From contig DATJDU010000021.1 in the NCBI GenBank assembly GCA_035497315.1, positions 1 through 25,077 of the forward strand: 25,077 bases of DNA, given 5' to 3'. Position numbers and translations under genes: made by a program. The DNA is from Andeanibacterium sp035497315 (GTDB lineage: Bacteria > Pseudomonadota > Alphaproteobacteria > Sphingomonadales > Sphingomonadaceae). Positions 7,046-14,478 of this stretch are shown here, in pieces. The notes under the pieces were generated by a model, which had not been told where the DNA came from, did not search any database, and saw only the letters and a program-made list of their open reading frames with translations. Position 1 is the first letter of the stretch. The number at the start of each line of letters is the position of its first letter.

Positions 7046-8311
7046 TCAGCAGCCGTTACCCCCGCTTGCACCGCCCAGCACTGCTCCGGCAAGGCCGCCG
7101 AACAGGCCGCCGCTCTTCCTGGGCTTGCAGTCCTTCTTGCCCTGCGAAGAGGTCCGCGGCGCTTCGTCGTCGTCACCGCCCATCATGCCCATGTTCATGC
7201 CCTGCGCTTCTATCCAGCTGGTGGTGGAGCGGTGGCGGATGCGGGCGGTCCATTGCAAATCCCAGCGGGCCTTGGCGTCGGCCGGGCGGGGTGGGTAGGA
7301 GAAGTTTTCTTCCGGCCCGAAGGCAGTGAGCGTGCCCATCCGGAAATCGGCTGCGGCCGCGATCACTTCGGCGGGGACGAGGCAATTGGTGGTCTGCGGG
7401 GTCATTACCGTCCTGTCCTTCACCAGCGGGGCGACCTGGCCGGGGGAGAGCCAGTCGGACAATCCGCCGCCGAACTGGCGGTTCGCGCTGCTGGACCACA
7501 TCACGATATCGCCCGTCTTGCCGCCGGGCGCCTGCTTCGATCCGAACAGCGAGGCGACATAGCCGGTCGCTTCCGGGATGCCGCGCCAGCTCAGCAGAGA
7601 GGCGCCGCTGGCCTGCCCGGCAGCAGTGACCTTCAGATCCTTCATGAAATCCCTGGTGAGAGTGAAGGCGATGTCTGGCGAGTAATTGCCCGCCACCCGG
7701 TGCGCACCCAGCAGCGAGCTGTCGGCCTTCACATATTTGCCGTCTTCCGCGGGCCAGCGGCCGAAGGTCTTGCTGTTCTGGAGATTGGGGCCCCAATCGG
7801 CCGGGATGGAACTGGTCCACACTCCCGGCGGCACCTGGCCCCTGGCGAGCTTGGAGAAGTCGATCACCACCGGCTGGCCCTTGGGCGCATGTTCGCCGCA
7901 GCCCCAGAAAATCAGCATCCGGCCGCTGGGTTCCTGCCGTTGATCGAATTGGGGAATCTCGTCCACCGGGCCGCGTTCCTCGCGCGGGGTGGCCAGTGCC
8001 ACCGATTTGCCCAGCTTTGCACCGTCGGGCATGAAATGGTCGGCCCTGGGCTTGCCATTGGCGGCGGCGGTCGAGGAGCCGAGCCGCAGCAGTAGCTCGT
8101 GCTGGACCTGCGATCCGCGCCCGCCCATCATCATCGACATCATGCCGCCCATGCCCCCGCCCAGGCCGAAGCCGGAGGTGGTGCCGGCGCGCATATCGTA
8201 GCGGGCGATGGGGCCGCTATCGGGCGCGCGCTGTGCGAAGGAAGGAATGGCGATGGCAAGGGTGGTGGCAGTGCCAAGCAGGGCGACGGCGATCAGGCGA
8301 TGCGAATTCAT
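7046..8311 (-). CDS. Secreted Met/Gly-rich protein of unknown function with C-terminal glycine zipper
   Basis: 421 aa, start ATG 8309-8311 with GAGG about 8 nt upstream; the longer frame has no such site. I do not recognise a named family. Features in order: signal peptide with a likely cut after SFA (residue 26); a Met/Gly-rich linker at 47-66 (GGGMGGMMSMMMGGRG); a central region with aromatic and Trp positions; a segment at about 238-310 that looks like an immunoglobulin/Fn3-type beta unit (LLSWRGIPEATGYVASLFG … DIVMWSSS … NCLVPAEVI). A second Met-rich, acidic patch lies at 371-384 (GMNMGMMGGDDDEA), then KKDCKPRKS and a Gly-zipper tail GGLFGGLAGAVLGGASGG ending in Cys421. The ends suggest membrane or envelope association and possibly metal contact. 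It is convergent with the iron operon and divergent from the SDR pair, so no operon informs its role. Confidence 0.75.
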   Translation of the reverse strand: MNSHRLIAVALLGTATTLAIAIPSFAQRAPDSGPIARYDMRAGTTSGFGLGGGMGGMMSMMMGGRGSQVQHELLLRLGSSTAAANGKPRADHFMPDGAKLGKSVALATPREERGPVDEIPQFDQRQEPSGRMLIFWGCGEHAPKGQPVVIDFSKLARGQVPPGVWTSSIPADWGPNLQNSKTFGRWPAEDGKYVKADSSLLGAHRVAGNYSPDIAFTLTRDFMKDLKVTAAGQASGASLLSWRGIPEATGYVASLFGSKQAPGGKTGDIVMWSSSANRQFGGGLSDWLSPGQVAPLVKDRTVMTPQTTNCLVPAEVIAAAADFRMGTLTAFGPEENFSYPPRPADAKARWDLQWTARIRHRSTTSWIEAQGMNMGMMGGDDDEAPRTSSQGKKDCKPRKSGGLFGGLAGAVLGGASGGNGC

Positions 8312-8500
8312 TGTTCGAGTCCTCACTCCCGGTAATAGACAGTTGATACCAGTATTCGTCAGGCAAAGCTTGTCGGTTTGCGTCTCGGAGGCGCCTCTCG
8401 ACAGGGTCACTGCATGACATTAGCCCTGCGACAACGGAGCCGGTCGCACGCAACATTGGCGGCCCGCAAAACAAGGCCAAGAATAAGGGAGCCGGAAGGG

Positions 8501-9310
8501 ATGCGAATATTGGAAGGACAGGTCGCGCTGGTCAGCGGGGCGGGGCGCGGGTTCGGCCGGGCTATTGCCGAAACACTTGCGGGCGAAGGGGCCAGAGTTG
8601 CGCTGCTCTCGCGCTCGCTGGCGCAGCTTGAGGAAGTGGCGGGCGCGATCCGCGCCAATGGCGGCGAGGCGCTGTGCGTCGAATGCGACGTGACCGACCG
8701 CGCTTCGATCGAGGCGGCAGTGGGCACTGCGCAGGAAGGGCTCGGCCCGATCGACCTGCTGGTCAACAATGCCGGCGTGCCCGGCCCCTTCGGCCCGATC
8801 TGGGAAGTGGACCCGGATGAATGGTGGCGAGCCCAGGCCATCCACATCCGCGCGCCGATGCTGTTCATGCATGCGGTGCTGTCGGGCATGGTGGAGCGGG
8901 GCCGGGGAAGGGTGGTGTGCGTTTCCGCCATCGCCAGCCGCATGGTGGCGCCCAATCTTTCGGCCTATTGCACCGGCAAGATCGCGCAGAACCGCATAGT
9001 GGCGGAAGCGGCGGCGGAACTGGCGGGCACGGGCGTTTCGGTGTTCGCGATCGATCCCGGCTTCGTCTTCACCCAGCTTGCACGCGATACGATGGAAAGC
9101 CCGGAAGCGCAGAAATATCTGGGCGGCATGGTGGAGCGGCTGCGTGCCGCCTCCGACAAGCCCGAGGCACAGGCCGATCTTGCCCGCTGCGCCCGGCGTG
9201 TGCTCGATCTTGCATCGGGCCGCTACGATGCGCTGTCGGGCAATTATTACGAACTGCCCGACGATCTGGATGCCGAACTCGAAAAGAAGACAACGGAGGA
9301 TGCCCGATGA
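8501..9310 (+). CDS. Short-chain dehydrogenase/reductase (SDR)
   Basis: A 269-aa NAD(P)-dependent oxidoreductase of the classical SDR family. The cofactor motif SGAGRGFG is at 12-19, NNAG at 89-92, catalytic Ser142 in VSAIAS, and Y156xxxK160 in SAYCTGK. The protein has the usual 250-270 aa length. A neutral/acidic CDV at 62-64 follows the second strand. The ATG at 8501 is chosen because AAGGGAG lies about 10 nt upstream and the product then starts MRILEGQVALVSGAG, as is normal for SDRs; the 41 extra codons of the longer frame are not SDR-like. It overlaps the SnoaL-like gene by 4 nt (ATGA). SDR plus SnoaL-fold pairs in sphingomonads often act on ring or lactone intermediates of steroid, terpenoid or aromatic breakdown; the substrate here is unknown. 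Confidence 0.9.
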   Translation: MRILEGQVALVSGAGRGFGRAIAETLAGEGARVALLSRSLAQLEEVAGAIRANGGEALCVECDVTDRASIEAAVGTAQEGLGPIDLLVNNAGVPGPFGPIWEVDPDEWWRAQAIHIRAPMLFMHAVLSGMVERGRGRVVCVSAIASRMVAPNLSAYCTGKIAQNRIVAEAAAELAGTGVSVFAIDPGFVFTQLARDTMESPEAQKYLGGMVERLRAASDKPEAQADLARCARRVLDLASGRYDALSGNYYELPDDLDAELEKKTTEDAR

Positions 9311-10017
9311 ATCTGGAAGACCGGCTGGCCGCCGCCGAAAGCGCCATCGCCCAGTTGCAGCACGATCTGGCCGTGCAGCAGGATATCGAAGCGATCCGCA
9401 AGCTGCAGATCAGCTACTGCTATTATATGGACAAGGGCCTGTATGACGAGGCGGTGGACTGCTTTGCCCCGGATGGCGAATTGCACTTCATGGGCGGCAT
9501 CTGGCGCGGCACGGATAGTATCCGGCGGCTCTATTGCGGGCGGCTGCGCAACAGCTTCACCAATGGGATCAACGGCCCGGCCTATGGCATGATGTGCGAA
9601 CACTGGCCGACGCAGGATGTGATCAGCGTCGCGGCTGATCGGCAGAGCGCCAAGGGCCGCTGGCGCTGCACGCTGATGGGCGCGCAGCACGATACGAAGG
9701 AAAACCGCAATCCCCGCCTGCCGCGCCAGTGGTGGGAACATGGCATGTATGAAAACAGCTACGTCCGGCAGGATGGCGTATGGAAGATCGCCTGCCACGC
9801 CTATCATCTGTTCACTCAGGTGGATTACGAAATGGGCTGGGCTGCGGCCAAACCGATCCCCTCGCCCTTCCTCACCGCGACTTTCCCCGAAGACCCCAAC
9901 GGGCCGGACGAGATCGATGGCGATGCTCACCCGGCCTGGCCGAACACCGATCTGGTGCCGTTCCATTATGTCCATCCGGTAACGGGCAGGCCGGTGGTGC
10001 CTGAGAACGCGCGCTGA
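9307..10017 (+). CDS. SnoaL-like / NTF2-fold protein
   Basis: 236 aa. After an N-terminal helix (1-25), the SnoaL_4-type core appears at about 26-180 (QDIEAIRKLQISYCYYMDKGLYDEAVDCFAPDGELHF… at the start; ENSYVRQDGVWKIACHAYH near the end), the alpha+beta cone typical of dehydratases, isomerases and hydroxylases of this fold. The C-terminal ~50 residues are Pro/Asp-rich and include VPFHYVHPVTGRPV. Start ATG 9307 has GGAGG 7 nt upstream and overlaps the SDR stop, so the two proteins are coupled and probably work on the same substrate. Which D/H residues are catalytic cannot be settled from one sequence. Confidence 0.82.
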   Translation: MNLEDRLAAAESAIAQLQHDLAVQQDIEAIRKLQISYCYYMDKGLYDEAVDCFAPDGELHFMGGIWRGTDSIRRLYCGRLRNSFTNGINGPAYGMMCEHWPTQDVISVAADRQSAKGRWRCTLMGAQHDTKENRNPRLPRQWWEHGMYENSYVRQDGVWKIACHAYHLFTQVDYEMGWAAAKPIPSPFLTATFPEDPNGPDEIDGDAHPAWPNTDLVPFHYVHPVTGRPVVPENAR

Positions 10018-10041
10018 TTTCCTGCGAGCGATCCTGTCTGT

Positions 10042-10068
10042 CTGATTGCTTCGCAGCTCGCAATGACG
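10042..10068 (-). repeat. Short intergenic repeat, CGTCATTGCGAG family (copy 1)
   Basis: Read on the minus strand this begins CGTCATTGCGAG (10057-10068) and continues to GCAATCAG. The same 12 bases begin the repeat at 12411, in the opposite orientation, and both continue to a GCAATC…AG end. The two copies thus flank the ZnuD-like receptor gene. Similar elements are scattered between genes in many sphingomonads, as I recall. Confidence 0.55.
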
Positions 10069-10183
10069 AGCGCTGTCAAACAGCATCGGCCACCAAACGG
10101 TTCGTCGCCCGGGCACTGCGCTTCGGCGGCCAATTTTCGATGCCTCGAACGAAAAGACTTGCATTTTCGCCGCAAGTGCGAAG

Positions 10184-10199
10184 AGACGTTATAACATCT
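10184..10199. promoter_or_regulatory. Zur-box-like palindrome upstream of the ZnuD-like receptor
   Basis: agacgttataacatct is a 16-bp dyad with one mismatched pair (14 of 16 symmetric) centred on GTTATAAC. Alphaproteobacterial Zur sites are built around ATGTTATAACAT, which this resembles. It ends 31 bp before the receptor ATG, a normal place for a repressor site. The symmetry is seen; Zur binding is inferred from motif and the identity of the gene. Confidence 0.6.
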
Positions 10200-10230
10200 A
10201 GACTCGCAGCTTGCAGGATTGCCCCCACTC

Positions 10231-12405
10231 ATGAAAAATCGTTCCGCATCGCTTCTGGCGGCCGCAGCCATGTTCATCCCCTATCAGCCCGCCTTCGCGG
10301 CAGAGCTTGAGCAGCCGGTTCTGCAATCCGCTGCGCCGGATGCGGCGGAGGATGGCGCGGCCAAGGATGCCCCGGAAGCGAAGACCACTCGCCCCGGCGA
10401 CGATTATCACGGGGAAATCCTCGTCACCGCGCCGGGCCTTGCCCGGCTCGACATGCTGGCAGGCACATCCGTGATGGATGGCACCGATTTGCAGCGCAAT
10501 CTTGGCGCGGGCACGCTGGGCGATGTGCTGGCCAAATTGCCCGGCGTTTCCTCCACCAGCTTTGCCCCCGGCGTCTCGCGCCCGGTGCTGCGCGGCCTGA
10601 CCGGTGAGCGTGTGCGCGTGCTGACCGACGGGATCGGATCGATCGATGCGGCCAGCACCTCTGCCGACCATGCCGTGACGATCGATCCGCTGCTGACCGA
10701 CCGGATCGAGGTGCTGCGCGGGCCTGCCGTGCTGCTCTATGGCAGCCAGGCGATCGGCGGCGCGGTGAATGTGATCGGCAAGCGTATCCCGCCCCGCGTG
10801 CCGGACGAGGCGGTGCATGTCGATGCCATGGCAGCCGTGGACACGGCGGCCGACCGGCGCGAAATCGGCAGTTCGGTGGATGTGCCGCTGGGCAGCAATG
10901 TGGCGTTCCATGTCGATGGATCGTGGCGCAAGACCGGCGATGTGCAGGTTCCGGGCTATGTCGCCTCCAAGACCCTGCGATCCGAACTGCTCGCCGGGGC
11001 GGACCAGCTTGAGGATGACGGATTTGCCGAAGAGGCGGACGAGGTTCGCGCCACGGCCAATCTCAGGGGCAAGGTGCCCAACAGCCAGACGGAAACCACC
11101 AGCCTAGGCACAGGCATCGCCTTCTTCTCCGGCGACAGCAATCTGGGTGTTTCCTTCGGCTATTTCGACACCAATTACGGCGCGCCCGAAAAGCCCGGCA
11201 TTCCCGATCCGCTGGATAGCGAAGCGGAAGAGGAGGCCCCCGTCACTATCGGCATGAAGCAGTACCGTGTCGATCTGCGCGGCGTGCTCGATCTGGGAGA
11301 TGGCTTCTTCGACAAGCTCCAGACCCGCTGGGGCTGGTCGGACTATACCCATACCGAATTCGAAGGCACGGAAACCGGCACCCGCTTCGATGTCACCGGG
11401 ATCGAAGGGCGGCTGGAACTGGTTCAGAGCCAGCGCGGCGGCTGGGGCGGCTCACTGGGCGCGCAATATTCGCACCAGAATTTCGAGGCGAATGGCGAGG
11501 AAGCCTTCGTACCCCCCAGCAAGACGGACAGCTTCGCCCTGTTCACCGTGCAGGAATTCGATCTTGCTCCCTTCGAATTGGAGGCCGGCGGCCGTTACGA
11601 GCGGACCGATATCGATGTATCGTCGCTCGATGAAACGCGCGGCTTCGATACATTCTCCGGCGCGCTCGGCCTGTCCTATGGCCTGACGCCGGGCCTGCGT
11701 ATCGGCATCAACGGATCGCGTGCCGAACGCGCGCCTTCGGTGCAGGAACTGTTCGCCGACGGGCCGCATGTCGCTACCCAGCAATATGAGCTGGGCCATC
11801 CCGATCTGGGCGTCGAAGGTGCCTGGGGGCTGGAAGCCTATCTGCGCGGCAACCTTGGCGGCGCGACCATGAGCTTCAGCGTCTATCAGAACTGGTTCGA
11901 CGGCTTCATCTTCCTGTCGGAAACCGGCACTGAGGAAGATGGGCTGCCGGTTTATGAATTCCTTCAGCAGGATGCGAAGCATTTCGGCATCGAAGGCGAG
12001 ATCAGTGCCCCGCTCTATCAGACGGATGGGTTCAAGCTGCTGGCCGATCTGCGCGGCGATTATGTGCGCGCCACCCTGGCCGACGGCACGCCCGTGCCGC
12101 GCATCCCGCCACTCAGCCTGATGGGCGCGCTGGAAGGGCAGATCGGCGATTTCGATGCACGCGCCGAAGTCCAGTGGTTCGACAAGCAGGATCGCCTTGC
12201 CCCGCTGGAAACCCCGACCGGCAGCTTCGCCTTCACCAATCTCTCGCTCGCCTGGCACCCGCTGACCGGCAAGGACAACCTCACCCTGATGTTGCAGGCG
12301 GACAATATCTTCGACGTCGAAGGCCGCCGCCACGCCAGCTTCACCAAGGATTTCGTGCCGCTGACGGGGCGGAACTTCCGGCTGAGCGTGAAGGCGAGTT
12401 TCTGA
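10231..12405 (+). CDS. TonB-dependent receptor, ZnuD-like (probable zinc uptake)
   Basis: A 724-aa outer-membrane receptor. Signal peptide 1 to about 23 (…PAFA-AELEQ), TonB-box-like GEILVTAPG at 61-69, plug domain at about 70-190 (LGDVLAKLPGVSS; RPVLRGLTGERVRVLTDGI; SADHAVTIDPLLTDRIEVLRGPAVLLYGS; GGAVNVIGKRIP), barrel to the terminal Phe (FRLSVKASF). The ADHAVTIDPLL…RIEVLRGPA stretch is characteristic of the ZnuD/HphR-like zinc-receptor group rather than siderophore receptors. An acidic segment (about 260-272, DQLEDDGFAEEADE) sits where ZnuD proteins carry a metal-binding loop, but no His cluster is obvious. ATG 10231 is taken; an in-frame TTG four codons earlier is possible and the ribosome site (AGGA) is distant. 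It is monocistronic, behind a Zur-like site. Confidence 0.85.
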   Translation: MKNRSASLLAAAAMFIPYQPAFAAELEQPVLQSAAPDAAEDGAAKDAPEAKTTRPGDDYHGEILVTAPGLARLDMLAGTSVMDGTDLQRNLGAGTLGDVLAKLPGVSSTSFAPGVSRPVLRGLTGERVRVLTDGIGSIDAASTSADHAVTIDPLLTDRIEVLRGPAVLLYGSQAIGGAVNVIGKRIPPRVPDEAVHVDAMAAVDTAADRREIGSSVDVPLGSNVAFHVDGSWRKTGDVQVPGYVASKTLRSELLAGADQLEDDGFAEEADEVRATANLRGKVPNSQTETTSLGTGIAFFSGDSNLGVSFGYFDTNYGAPEKPGIPDPLDSEAEEEAPVTIGMKQYRVDLRGVLDLGDGFFDKLQTRWGWSDYTHTEFEGTETGTRFDVTGIEGRLELVQSQRGGWGGSLGAQYSHQNFEANGEEAFVPPSKTDSFALFTVQEFDLAPFELEAGGRYERTDIDVSSLDETRGFDTFSGALGLSYGLTPGLRIGINGSRAERAPSVQELFADGPHVATQQYELGHPDLGVEGAWGLEAYLRGNLGGATMSFSVYQNWFDGFIFLSETGTEEDGLPVYEFLQQDAKHFGIEGEISAPLYQTDGFKLLADLRGDYVRATLADGTPVPRIPPLSLMGALEGQIGDFDARAEVQWFDKQDRLAPLETPTGSFAFTNLSLAWHPLTGKDNLTLMLQADNIFDVEGRRHASFTKDFVPLTGRNFRLSVKASF

Positions 12406-12410
12406 GCCCT

Positions 12411-12476
12411 CGTCATTGCGAGGAGGCAAAGCCGACGTGGCAATCCAGAGCCCAACGCGTGAGGCCCTGGATTGCC
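12411..12476 (+). repeat. Intergenic repeat with strong hairpin, CGTCATTGCGAG family (copy 2)
   Basis: Starts CGTCATTGCGAG directly after the receptor stop and contains arms ggcaatccagagcc (12439-12452) and ggccctggattgcc (12463-12476), which pair at 13 of 14 positions around a 10-nt loop. It lies between the convergent ZnuD-like gene and dcd, so it may also end transcription, although no T-run follows. Confidence 0.6.
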
Positions 12477-12495
12477 GCGCGACCTAGCAACACCC

Positions 12496-12511
12496 GCTCA
12501 GGATGAGCGGA
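12496..12511 (-). repeat. 16-bp inverted repeat flanking dcd (left copy)
   Basis: gctcaggatgagcgga is the exact reverse complement of 13226-13241. It belongs to the widespread CTCATCCTGAGC…TCGAAGGA type of intergenic repeat. The two copies bracket dcd. Confidence 0.6.
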
Positions 12512-12558
12512 CATTGTTGAGTGGGGAAAGGGTTTGAGCAATCCGCAAAACCCGCAAC

Positions 12559-13113
12559 TCAAAGCTTCGGCAGGGTCACTCCGGTCTGGTGCATATATTT
12601 GCCCGAACGGTCGGCGTAGCTCTTCTCGCAGGCTTCGTTGCCCTGCAGGAACAGGAACTGGCAGGCGCCTTCATTGGCGTAGATCTTGGCCGGAAGCGGC
12701 GTGGTGTTGGAAAATTCCAGCGTCACATGGCCTTCCCATTCCGGTTCCAGCGGGGTGACGTTCACGATGATGCCGCAGCGGGCATAGGTGCTCTTGCCCA
12801 GGCAGATCACCAGCACATCGCGCGGGATGCGGAAATATTCCACCGTGCGCGCCAGCACGAAGCTGTTGGGCGGGATCACGCAGACATCGGCCTTGATGTC
12901 CACGAAGCTGTTGGAATCGAAATTCTTGGGATCCACCACCGCGCTGTGGACATTGGTGAAGATCTTGAACTCGTCCGACACTCGCGCGTCATAGCCATAG
13001 GAGGACAGCCCATAGCTGATGCAGCCATTGTTCTGCTGACGCTCCACAAAGGGTTCGATCATGCCGCTGTGGCGGGCTTCTTTCCGGATCCACCGGTCGC
13101 TGAGAATCGACAT
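12559..13113 (-). CDS. dcd: dCTP deaminase
   Basis: 184 aa; deaminates dCTP to dUTP, feeding dUMP and dTTP synthesis in the cytoplasm as a homotrimer. The sequence follows the family throughout: SILSDRWIRKEA at the start, GLSSYGYDAR at 35-44, active-site GKSTYARCGI at 106-115 (S108, R112), WEGHVTLEFSN with the catalytic Glu at 133, and the C-terminal ADRSGKYMHQTGVTLPKL lid. Length is normal (about 184-193 aa). The ATG at 13111-13113 gives the usual N-terminus; the 34 codons upstream in frame are not conserved-looking. The C-rich sequence before the start offers no Shine-Dalgarno. Whether it is mono- or bifunctional (with dUTPase activity) is not decided; the sequence resembles the monofunctional proteobacterial form. 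Flanked by inverted copies of a 16-bp repeat. Confidence 0.97.
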   Translation of the reverse strand: MSILSDRWIRKEARHSGMIEPFVERQQNNGCISYGLSSYGYDARVSDEFKIFTNVHSAVVDPKNFDSNSFVDIKADVCVIPPNSFVLARTVEYFRIPRDVLVICLGKSTYARCGIIVNVTPLEPEWEGHVTLEFSNTTPLPAKIYANEGACQFLFLQGNEACEKSYADRSGKYMHQTGVTLPKL

Positions 13114-13225
13114 GGGGGAGTGATTCACTACCCGTGGCGCGGGGGCAAGAGGGGAGGTGGATCGTCCACCGGAATTGTGGAGCGTGGGGCCATATCCCCA
13201 CCTCCGTGAACCCAAAATCCCAACA

Positions 13226-13241
13226 TCCGCTCATCCTGAGC
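13226..13241 (+). repeat. 16-bp inverted repeat flanking dcd (right copy)
   Basis: tccgctcatcctgagc matches 12496-12511 in reverse complement and continues here as ttgtcgaaggac, the fuller form of this common intergenic repeat. It lies about 110 bp upstream of the dcd start, so it could influence dcd transcription. Confidence 0.6.
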
Positions 13242-13354
13242 TTGTCGAAGGACGCGCGCAGCATTTTCTCTTGGGGGCAGCCACCTTCGCGTGCCGTTGG
13301 CCTTTGGCCAGCTTCGCTTCCGACAGGCTAGGGGCGAGCGGGTGTGGGTGTGTT

Positions 13355-13373
13355 GGGGCTGAATTCAGGCCCC
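13355..13373. terminator. Hairpin across the epimerase stop codon
   Basis: ggggc (13355-13359) pairs with gcccc (13369-13373), with tgaattca between them itself self-complementary. The structure includes the minus-strand TGA at 13365-13367. No T-run follows, so a terminator role is weakly supported. Confidence 0.3.
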
Positions 13374-14363
13374 GTGATAGTCCCGGAACCATTCCACAAA
13401 GCGGGGCACACCCACTTCGATCGGCGTGGTCGGCTCATAGCCCAGATCGGCCCGGATCGCTTCGATATCGGCGAAGGTCTTGTGCACGTCGCCCGGCTGC
13501 ATCGGCAGCATTTCGAGCTGCGCGCTCTTTCCGCAGGCATCTTCCAGCAGGCCGATCACTTTCATCAGCGCTTCGCTGCGGTGATTGCCGATATTGTAGA
13601 GCGCATGGGGCTTGGTGCTGCCGCCGGCCTTTTCCGCATCGTTATCCGCCGGGGGATGATCCAGCGCGGCGACAACCCCGCTCACGATATCGTCGATATA
13701 GGTGAAGTCCCGGTACATATCCCCATGGTTGAAGGCCTGGATCGGCCGGCTCTGCAGGATCGCGTCGGTGAATTTCCACATGGCCATGTCGGGCCGGCCC
13801 CAGGGGCCATAGACGGTGAAGAACCTGAGGCCCGTGAGCGGGATGCGATAGAGATGGGCGTAGCTTTCGCTCATCAGCTCGTCCGCCCGCTTGGTCGCGG
13901 CATAGAGCGATACCGGGTGGTCCGCCCGGTCCTCCACTGCGAAGGGCAGCTTGGCATTCCCGCCATAGACCGAGCTGGAGCTGGCATAGACCATATGCTC
14001 CGTTCCCCGGTGCCGGGCCAGTTCCAGCAGATTGAGATGCCCCACCAGATTGGCGCTGGCATAATCGTGCGGATGCTCGATCGAATGGCGCACCCCGGCC
14101 TGCGCGCCGAGATGCACGATCCGGTCGAATTCCAGCGCCTTGAGCGCCTTGGCGAGCCCGGCCATGTCCGAAAAGTCGAGCGGCAGGAAATGGAAGCGGT
14201 TGCCGCCCATGCCGCTCAACCGGGCGATGCGCGCCTCCTTCAGCGAGACCTGGTAATAGGAATTGAGATTGTCGATCCCGATCACCCGGTCGCCGCGTGC
14301 CAGCAGCCGCTCGGCCAGTGCTGCGCCGATGAATCCCGCTGCGCCGGTTACCAGAATTCGCAT
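13365..14363 (-). CDS. NAD-dependent epimerase, UDP-glucuronate 4-epimerase type
   Basis: A 332-aa extended SDR that interconverts UDP-glucuronate and UDP-galacturonate, supplying acidic sugars for surface polysaccharide. Rossmann motif GAAGFIG at 7-13, ASSSSVYG at 127-134, catalytic Y154xxxK158 (YAATK), and DFTYIDDIV plus YNIGNH in the C-terminal half. The sequence DNLNSYYQVSLKEARIARL, and …AQAGVRHSIEHP…, are hallmarks of the CapI/LspL branch. The Ala-Gln-Ala-Gly-Val-Arg segment argues for uronate rather than glucose epimerases. ATG 14361-14363 gives the Rossmann strand directly after the start. It stands alone, without glycosyltransferases next door, but a priming sugar transferase is 1.5 kb away on the other strand. 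Confidence 0.92.
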   Translation of the reverse strand: MRILVTGAAGFIGAALAERLLARGDRVIGIDNLNSYYQVSLKEARIARLSGMGGNRFHFLPLDFSDMAGLAKALKALEFDRIVHLGAQAGVRHSIEHPHDYASANLVGHLNLLELARHRGTEHMVYASSSSVYGGNAKLPFAVEDRADHPVSLYAATKRADELMSESYAHLYRIPLTGLRFFTVYGPWGRPDMAMWKFTDAILQSRPIQAFNHGDMYRDFTYIDDIVSGVVAALDHPPADNDAEKAGGSTKPHALYNIGNHRSEALMKVIGLLEDACGKSAQLEMLPMQPGDVHKTFADIEAIRADLGYEPTTPIEVGVPRFVEWFRDYHGA

Positions 14364-14440
14364 CGATAAGCCCCCTTCATGGCCGCCGCCCTAGCGCCAA
14401 TAGCCTAGGGCATGGTTAAGGGGCAGTGTGTGAACGCCCG

Positions 14441-14456
14441 GTGCGCCTGAGCGCAC
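14441..14456. terminator. Hairpin downstream of the MBL hydrolase gene
   Basis: gtgcgc (14441-14446) and gcgcac (14451-14456) form a perfect 6-bp stem with a ctga loop, 22 bp past the minus-strand TAG at 14479. No T-run follows on the minus strand. It could end the MBL transcript or sit in the leader of the epimerase. Confidence 0.35.
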
Positions 14457-14478
14457 GCTCTGTTCCTTTGTGTACACG

